Source: Mixophyes australis
Taxonomy: Eukaryota; Chordata; Amphibia; Anura; Limnodynastidae
DNA length: 64,000 nt
Assembly: GCA_036250195.1 (NCBI GenBank)
Contig: JAVHZZ010000004.1
Coordinates: 140,401,229 to 140,465,228 of the forward strand
Reading direction: 5' to 3'
This document shows positions 1-64,000 of this stretch, piece after piece. The position numbers were made by a program, and so were the translations under genes. The first letter of the stretch is position 1, and each line of letters opens with the position of its first letter. The notes under the pieces were generated by a model, which saw only the letters and a list, made by a program, of their open reading frames with translations, was not told the DNA's origin and ran no database searches.

Positions 1-450
1 GCTAAAAGAATCCATCCGGCCATATGGACTAAGCATAGGTTCGAATAAAACCCCATTCCCTTTTGGTCTGCTGGAACTGTGTTGACCACACAATAATATC
101 CAAATAGCTTACTGCAGGACCCTCTGTCTTACGATGTCTCCAGGAAGGCTGATGCCGAGGCCTTGGAAGACTGCTCTATGACAACTTCACCCAATGAACC
201 ATTTGTAATCCAAAGGACACCTGACTGAGAAACCTCAGATCAAGTAACTTGCTCACTGAGGTCCCAGCAGAGGAGGCAGAAGGAAAGTTTTCTTTGCCTA
301 CCCCACGGAAACGTTATGGCGAGTTATGAGAGATCAGCAATAGGCTGGACCAAAGATTTAGTACAGGATCGGTTTGGGCCCCCTTGCAGGCGTGGGGGAG
401 CCTTTGGCTTTCAGCTTTGCATGCTGTGCAAAACGGCATTAGCATATGAT

Positions 451-1098
451 AACCCTGAGGTAATTTTGACTTCCATTTTGAAAACCTATAAAATAGAACA
501 GACACCTCTCCTCCAGATTCAACTTTATCCCTTTTTCCCTTTATCAGACATAGCAGATAAAGATGAAACCTAAATTACAGCTGTAGTACACAAACAGAAA
601 GGAAACAGATTCTGATAAGAGAGAAACAATCCCAGCAAGAGAGTGGAGGCAGAATCCATACTTAAACCTCACTTACTCTAATACTTCCTTCAGGAGAGAT
701 ATAAAGGAGGAGCTGCAGGGGGCGCGTGTGACAGTGTGGGAAGGCTAATCTCTGCAAGGAAAGGCTGCCAAGCTAGGCTGTCTGGGTTTTAGTCTGATTA
801 ACCCAGAAGTAATTTTGACTTCCATTTTGAACACTTATAAAATGGAAAAGACTCCTCTCACCCAGGTTTAACTCTTGAATTACGCCCTTTATCAAACAGA
901 TGAGATAATAATGACAGCTGAAGTTCACAAGCACAAAAGAATGTGAATCTGTATAGACAGACATAATCTCACTCTAATACTTCCATCAGGAGAGATACAG
1001 AGGAGGAGCAGCAAACGCCTGTGTCCGACAGATTTGATAGGCTAATCTCTGTTAGGAAAGGCTGCCAAAAAGGAGGGGCTAAGCTGTCTGGGGTTTTG
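451..1098. repeat. two-copy tandem duplication, about 349-base period
   Basis: The block beginning with AACCC and TAATTTTGACTTCCATTTTG at 451-480 recurs at 800-829. The matching continues through TATAAAATRGAA, CTAATACTTCC.TCAGGAGAGAT, GGCTAATCTCTG and GCTGTCTGGG. Copy 2 is shorter and has diverged. The flanks look like retroviral-type LTR or repeat sequence, but no ends were found. Confidence 0.7.
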
Positions 1099-1977
1099 CA
1101 CATCCCCCAAGGGCCCAGCACTAAAGATGGTTACTGTCCAGACAGTGCCTAGAGAGGGGCTGCTGTATACAGGAGCAGGCACCAAAAAGGGTATCTCCTC
1201 AGCCCATAAGGTAAATGTCTAATTAGGTGGTAATGGTTGAAACATTTTTTTTTTTTTTTTTGGGCTGTGCACCAGTTTCCATATACATCAATTTATTACA
1301 ATACTTCACAGTGATATATCCTCTGGTCACACTGCTGCCATGTAGAGCAGACAATTTAATATATAAAACATATTACAAAGTGGTCTCCCTTGTAAGTGAA
1401 GGTGACACACATTTAACCTGCAGTGCATATACGTTGGCACAGTTGCCAAATCACTATGACGTAATTTAGATACATGGCAGCAAATATAGCAAACCTGCCT
1501 ACTCTCCCGGGAGGTTTCGGAAGAGTAGGCAAAACTCCCGAAATTTGGCGACATTCACGGCAGTGGGCGGGGTTAATCATGTAATTAAGCTCCGCCCCAT
1601 CCATTCAATGCCATGAATTTCTCCATTTCTATAGTGGGGGTGGGACTATGGTGACGCGAAATGTCACCACTCCCTCCTCCTAGCCCATGTCACATGACTA
1701 CTCCCCCAGATCTCCTGGGGGAGAAATCTTAAAAGTGGGCATATATGCAATATGGTCGGTGTGTTCTCGGGCGTGCGGGGTCAGGCTGTCCATGAAAGCC
1801 CGAGCGTTCAGTGAACAAGCAGCAAACGATTGACTACTGCCTTTTCAATAGCCTGAACACAGCATTCAATACAAGAAAAATATTTGTGTTTCCCTCTGAA
1901 TATTCTTTCGTTAGCTATATACCTAATTGACATATTAATGTAGCTTTGAGACCAATGTTAATTTACTCTTGACTGCT

Positions 1978-2195
1978 GGTATCATCATCATTTATTTATA
2001 TAGCGCCACTAATTCCGCAGCGCTGTACAGAGAACTCATTCACATCAGTCCCTGTCCAAATGGAGCTTACAGTCTAAATTCCCTAACACACACAGACACA
2101 GAAACACAGACTAGGGTCAATTTCATAGCAGCCAATTAACCTACCAGTGTGTTTTTGGAGTGTGGGAGGAAACCCACACAAACATGAATTATAAT
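1978..2195 (-). mobile_element. tRNA-type SINE, V-SINE/CORE-like, 3' part
   Basis: In reverse orientation it carries the core TTTCCTCCCACACTCC, GTTAATTGGCTGC, GACCCTAGTCTGTG, TTTAGACTGTAAGCTCCA and the tail CAGCGCTGCGGAAT, ending in ATGATGATG. The same parts occur in order at 11455-11740 and 29100-29495. The tRNA-like head is missing. Confidence 0.75.
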
Positions 2196-2635
2196 TAACA
2201 TTGATTTAAGTGTGCCACTACAATCTTTGTGCCCTGTACTTTTAATTTTGCTCACTTTGCGCATAATAATATGACACCATTCCACTTCCTCAAAAGTGGA
2301 AATTTGAATACCGGTGTAAACAAATAAACCAGTTAGGGGACACTGCTATTTCTCACTTGTACAGAAACAATGATCATTTTTTGCAATTCAATTATGTGTT
2401 ACTACCAATTGTGTTGCGTAACATGCATCTCCATACTGTAATTTCCAGAGGGAATGTTTTCCATAACTGTTTGCTACTTGGTGTCCTTAAATGTCTTCCA
2501 TACAAACAAATCTACACAATACATGGATTAATTGTCTGCGACATATTCACTAATTATTGCAGTGTTAACTGCTTCTCTATGTATTAAAGCACTAGTAATA
2601 GACATATCTGTCATTTGGCTCAGTCTAGCAGGTAC

Positions 2636-59174
<56,539 letters not shown>

Positions 59175-59364
59175 CTGTTAATCAGAGATTACATTTTTTT
59201 TAAATTATATTATCGCCATTTAGGGTCATGAGCAGCATATGTTACCACTGCTACCGATGTATGTCAATGGCTTATTGGTAATTATACGTTAGTACATATC
59301 CATATTTTCAAATAGTTTATATTCGTATTACAAAAGTCACCAAAAGATAGTGGAAGGCATACTT

Positions 59365-59600
59365 TAAGCAAAAATGGGATTTTCAGTTTCTCTTAGTCCA
59401 CAGGAGGACAATGCAACACATTTGGGGGTACACAATGGGTGATCCTGGAGTAAAGGGACACTTTAAACAAAAAGTGTTGTGAGGATAGCACTACCCCTAC
59501 TATGCCCCTTCTATAGGAACTATCATTCCAGTATTTTTAATAACAAGGCCCAAAAGAGAGGGCCTAACAATGTCAACAAGAAAAACCAAAACAGACAAGA
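59365..59600 (-). mobile_element. DIRS-type element, low-coordinate end (split by CR1 copy A)
   Basis: The terminal motif GGGATTTTCAGTTTCTCTTA, GGAGGACAATGCAACACATT and AAAGGGACACTTTAAAC. The element resumes at 62643 with the complementary region. Confidence 0.65.
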
Positions 59601-62600
59601 ATCAGAATAATAAATGAGCAGATTGAAAGCTTCATCAGAACTATTTAAACTAGCAGAGGGGGGCAGTAAACTAAACAGGTAAAAAACAATCTGCTCCCCC
59701 AACCAAGAGGTATCGTTTCTGCAGGATACTAGTACAGAAAACATATCCACAGCAACAGAACACCATGCAGATCAAAACAAAATAAACAGAAAGAGAAATA
59801 AACATAGAATATAGGAACAGAAGATGAGCACACAAAATTCTTAGAGCTATGTGTGCTAATGATAGAAGCTTAGGAAATAAAATTCCAGAACTAATTGCTT
59901 TAATGACAAGGAATGATCTGGATATTGTGGCTATTATGGAGTCATGGTGCAATGACTGGGACATAGCTATACGGGATATACTTTATTTAGGAAGGACAGA
60001 GTGGAAAGAATCGGAGGAGGGGTAGCAACATATGTGAAAAAAAGCATAAAGACGACTTTAATACAAGGCATTGAAGAAAAAACTGAGGCCCTTTGGGTGA
60101 CCATAGAAACGAGGGACAAGGCTATTCATTGTACTGGGGTGATCTATAGACCACCAGGTCAGGAAGACAAACTGGACAGGAATTTACTGCAGGACATCAA
60201 TACAATGGCTTTAAAAGGAGAGGTAATAATCATGGGAGACTTTAATCTACCTGATGTGAACTGGGAGGAGTCTTCAACAAGTTCCACTAGAAGTAGGGAC
60301 ATTCTGAATTCCTTGCAAGGAGCATCCCTCAAGCAAATGGTGAGGGAGGCCATTCACAAAGATGCAATATTAGACTTAATTCTTACAAATGCTGACAGAA
60401 TATCTGATGTAAATGTGGGTGAGAACCTAGGATCCAGCGACCATCAAGCAGTATGGTTTAGTATAAAGACAGAGACAGACTCATACCACAGAAAAACAAA
60501 GGTGTTAGATTTTATGAAGGCTGACTTTGTAGAGATGGGAAAATATGTAAGTGACTCTTTGGCAGAGTGGAAGAACTTGAAAGGAGTGCTGGAGAAGTGG
60601 GAAAAATTAAAAAGTGCAATACTTAAAGCAACAGACTTATGTATCAAAAGGGTTAAGAAAAGTACAATGAAAAGGTTTGCCAAAAGAAGTAGCAAGTATT
60701 GTGAAAGAAAAAAAGATGGCCTTTAGGAAATATTAGCAGAATAATGAAGACAAAGAGGTGTATCTTGCTACACAGAAGGAGGATAAGAAGGCAATCAGAT
60801 GTGCAAAGGCAAAAGCTGAAGAGAGAATGACCCAGTCAGTAGGTAAAAAGGGCAAAACTTTTTTCAGTATATAAGTGAAAGAAGAAAAACAAAATGAGGA
60901 ATAATAAGACTAAAGAGAGAGTGAGAGTCTTGCTGAGGGAGAAAAGGTAGTAGCAGATCCTCTTAATTATTTTTGTCTAGTGTTCACTACAGAAAGCGTG
61001 GGGAAGGGATCACAGTTAAGTTGCAAGTATACTCATAAAAATGAGGTAGATACAAGTACATTTACACAGGAGAAGGTCCTAACAGAGCTCTCAAAACTGA
61101 AAGTGGATAAATCAATGGGGCCAGATGGGATACATCCAAGGATACTAAAAGAGCTTTAAAGGGGTGTTTGGTAACACCATTAACAGAATTATTCAGTCAG
61201 TCACTAGCTACAGAAGTAATTGCAGTGGACTGAAAAAGAGCAAATGTAGTCCCACTACACAAAAGTGGAAGTATGGAAGAGGCGAGCAACTACAGACCAG
61301 TGATTAGCAGTAAGAAAATTGATGGAAAGAGTTCTAGAATATCTCAAATCCAGTAACTTACAGGATCCCAAACAGCATGGATTTACTGGGGGGAGATCAT
61401 GTCAAACAAATCTTATTGACTTTTTTGACTGAGTAACTAAAGTAATAGATCAAGGAGGGGCTGTAGATGTAGCTTATCTAGATTTTAGTAAGGCTTTTGA
61501 CACTGTCCCACATCATAGACTGTTAAATAAACTTGAAAGCTTGGGACTGGATTCAAAGATGGTGGAATGGATAAGATCTTGGTTTCAGGATAGAAATCAG
61601 AGAGTTATAGTAAGTGGAGTACATTCACAGGAGGGAAAGATTACCAGTGGAGTACCCCAAGGATCTGTACTTGGACCAGTGCTTTTTAATATCTTTATTG
61701 GAGACATTGCAAATGGTATTGAAGGGAAAGTATGCCTTTTTGCAGATGACACAAAGATAGGCAACAGGGTAGCACACCAGGAGGGGTAAAACAAATGATT
61801 GATGATCTAGGTAGACTAGAGGAATGGTCAAGAGAGTGGCAACTACAGTTTAATGCCAAAAAATGCAAAATCATGCACTTGGGTCTCAAAAAACCAAAGG
61901 CTAAATATAGTATTAGTGGCACTATAATGGAAACTACTGAGGAGGAAAGGGATCTAGGAGTTCCTATTTCAGGTGGCTTAAAGGCAGGTAATCAATGTAA
62001 CAAAGCAATGAGGAAGGCAGGTCAGATGCTTGGTTGCATAAGGAGAGGAATCAGCAGCAGAAAGAAGTAATAATGCAACTGTATAGGTTATTGGTACGGC
62101 CTCACCTAGAATACTGTGTTCAAATCGGAAGGCCATAACTCCAGAAGGATATAAATAGATTAGAAACTGTGCAAAGAAGGGCAACTAAAATGGTGCATGG
62201 TCTACAACACAAAACTTACCCGGAAAGACTAAAATAGCTTAATATGTATAGTTTGGAGCAGAGAAGGGAAAGGGGAAACATGATAGAAACTTTCAAATAT
62301 ATCAAGGGTTTGAACAAAGTACATGAGGGAAACATTTTTCAAAGGGAGAAAAGCACTAAAACACGAGGACATGCACTGAAACTGGAGGGAAGTAGGTTCA
62401 GAGGAAATTTGAGGAAAAACTACTTCAGAGAAATGGTAGTGGATAAGTGGAATAGCCTCCCATCAGATGTGGTAGAGGCTAATATAGTAGAGCAGTTTAA
62501 ACATGCCTGGGATAGACATAAGAATATACTTATAAAGAATAAGGGATCAAATAAGGTTTAAGGTTACCATAGGTTAATAAAACAATGGGCAGACTAGATG

Positions 62601-62642
62601 GGCCAAGCGATACTTATCTGCCTTCAAATTCTATGTTTCTAT
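59600..62642 (+). mobile_element. CR1-like LINE, copy A
   Basis: Endonuclease: LIALMTRNDLDIVAIMESW (about 59890-59950), then after a frame break VIYRPPGQEDKLDRNLLQDI, IIMGDFNLPDVNWEE and LGSSDHQAVWFSI in frame 60001-60726. RT: FSKAFDTVPHHRL, then frame 61541-61789 with GVPQGSVLGPVLFNIFIGDI and CLFADDTK. A C-terminal region follows, with the 3' end ATTCTATGTTTCTATG at 62626-62641. Several stops and shifts (60727, about 61300-61440, 61790). It inserted into a DIRS copy. Confidence 0.88.
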
Positions 62643-63175
62643 GACAAACAGCAAACAATCAGAGCAAAGGGTGGAGTGCAGTGTCCCCCAATGGACTAAG
62701 ATAAACTGATTTTACAGTTAGTAACAAAAATCCAATTCTCTTTGGGGGGACACTGCAACACATTGGGGACATACCAAAGCTGCCCCTAAGCGAGGGATTG
62801 CTCTGAAACAGCTGCACGCAAAACCTTGTGCCCGAAGCAAGCATCCTGAGATGCACAGCCCTGCAACCTGTAGAATTAGAAGGTGTGGACAGACGATCAA
62901 GTAGCAGCCCGGTACAACTGTTCGGCTGAAGCACCAGATCTACAGACTCCAATGGTCCAAAGGGCTCTCTAGTAAGGGCCCAGAGTACCAGATTAAGGTA
63001 CCACAGTTCAACCGGGTGCACAGAAGTGGGTTGAACATGAAGAACCCCCTGCAGGAAGGTCTGGACATCCTTCATACTTCACACATGTGATGGAAAAAGA
63101 TGGACAGCGCTGAAACCTGCATCTTTAAAGAAGATAAGCAGAGACCATTGTAGAGACCTGTCTGAAAGGAGGAGA
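62643..63175 (-). mobile_element. DIRS-type element continued (complementary region and recombinase)
   Basis: GTGCAGTGTCCCCCAATGGA, AAACTGATTTTACAG and TTTGGGGGGACACTGCAACA at 62675-62765 form the complementary region. Minus frame 63075-62659 gives MKDVQTFLQGVLHVQPTSVH and LWYLNLVLWALTREPFGPLE, matching the recombinase N-half (DVKTLLQGVLHIQPPYVPPT). Confidence 0.82.
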
Positions 63176-63177
63176 TT

Positions 63178-63526
63178 AGTTGACAGCTCATAAGTGTCCG
63201 TTATGATCACCCCTTCCGATTCCATGTCATGTGTCCAAAAGTATGAGTCAGTAACCCAACGCGTTTCGACTAGGGTGCGTACTAAACCCACAGTCTTGAA
63301 TCGCAGTGGATTTCCAGAGGATATGAGCGTCAAGCCTCTTGTGTTCGGAACAACTAAAAAGATTCCCCGATCTCATAGCAATTTATCAATTAGCAATTTA
63401 GCAATTGAAAAAGACTTCCTATAAGTCAAAACGCGTTGGTAATACGGACTCATACTTTTGGACACATGACACAGAATCGGAAGGGGTGATCATAACGGAC
63501 GCTTTTGAGCTGTCAACTACCTGGAC
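63178..63526. mobile_element. foldback element with ACGCGTT core motifs
   Basis: AGTTGACAGCTCATAAGTGT, CCGTTATGATCACCCCTTCC, CATGTGTCCAAAAGTATGAG, AACGCGTTT on the left (63178-63268) are inverted at about 63428-63522. The loop (63269-63427) contains the small hairpin GTGCGT...ACCCAC at about 63274-63292. Non-coding. Confidence 0.8.
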
Positions 63527-64000
63527 CAGTCCGTTTCTCTGAATCTTATTTGGTACGAGTCTAATTTTATTTTCTGTGTTTGTGTATGATCTATATTAAA
63601 GAAGATAATGCGCTAGATCGCTTTCTCATCTCTTTTTCGAGTTTCATTGTTTCTGATGAGATCGGGTAAGAAGTTCCACATGAAATTACATTGTTTGGCT
63701 CGAAAAACTCCAGATTCTTGTAAGCATATTACCATGAGGAGTGGGATAAGTGTATGATGAACACGGGTGTTTGATTGAAATACTACTCTGCTTTCAACAA
63801 GGCGTCAAGGGACAAAGAGACTTTTTTTTACTATACAACGATTTTATAAGATCCATTTCATTTATGGTTTAGACATACTTCACTATGAAAGTGTTATGTA
63901 TTTACAAGTTGATTTAGGAGGAATGGATGTTCAGACACATGAACAAGTATTCTGTTGCCGTTCACCTATTTCTGAATAGAAAAGATATATAGTTTTGGTG
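63527..64000. other. unassigned sequence at the window end
   Basis: No HERC1 exon or recognised repeat. It may be part of the same element family as the foldback to its left. Confidence 0.3.

Larger units (their letters stand above)
1..2635. other. HERC1 intron 3' of window exon 24 (partial)
   Basis: No HERC1 exon was found here on the minus strand. It contains a tandem duplication (451-1098), a poly-T run (1245-1260), a GC-rich dispersed-repeat-like block with the palindrome CTCCCGGGAG (about 1475-1745) and a SINE (about 1978-2195). 1-450 and 2200-2635 show nothing I recognise. Confidence 0.6.

Noticed and set aside
1..2635. HECT C-lobe exons of HERC1
   Set aside because: I looked for the remaining HECT sequence on the minus strand and found no acceptable exon; it must lie outside the window.
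60444..60695. Minus-strand open frames opposite the CR1 endonuclease
   Set aside because: They are shadows of the plus-strand LINE frame.

Overview
The window is a stretch of vertebrate nuclear genome, most probably from a frog. It is dominated by one spliced gene on the minus strand: the 3' half of HERC1, a giant HECT/RCC1/WD40 ubiquitin ligase. I placed 24 exons between 59174 (5') and 2636 (3') by AG acceptors, GT donors and reading phase. Joined, they give 3639 bases, or 1213 codons, with no stop and no phase conflict. Neither gene end is present: the first two thirds lie beyond 64000, and the catalytic HECT C-lobe lies below position 1.

The HERC1 layout runs from high to low coordinates. 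Exons 1-8 (59174-45690) encode the WD40 propeller. Exons 9-11 (37090-27829) encode the linker. Exons 12-19 (27509-5876) encode the second RCC1-like domain, close to one blade per exon. Exons 20-24 (5659-2636) encode the pre-HECT segment and the HECT N-lobe. No other host gene was recognised.

The introns are packed with mobile DNA. The main component is a set of about nine DIRS-type (tyrosine-recombinase) retrotransposon copies. One is nearly full length (29834-35216), with gag, RT/RNase H, recombinase, inverted terminal repeats and an internal complementary region, all damaged. Every DIRS copy that can be oriented lies in the same direction as HERC1. Other elements are two CR1-like LINEs, four L1-like fragments, degraded L2-like LINE pieces, three tRNA-type SINEs (V-SINE/CORE-like), a solo LTR, hAT and Harbinger-like DNA elements, and many foldback (inverted-repeat) elements. 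Several are nested, so the order of insertion can be read: hAT into DIRS, DIRS into DIRS, CR1 into DIRS, and foldbacks into CR1.

The assignment to frog rests on the repeat mix (abundant DIRS, CR1, Harbinger and hAT short elements, 'ACGCGTTTCG' foldbacks) and is an inference. The observations most worth following are the one-way orientation of the DIRS copies, the DIRS-in-DIRS insertion at the complementary region, and foldback elements that have TPRT-like target duplications and hammerhead-ribozyme-like core motifs.
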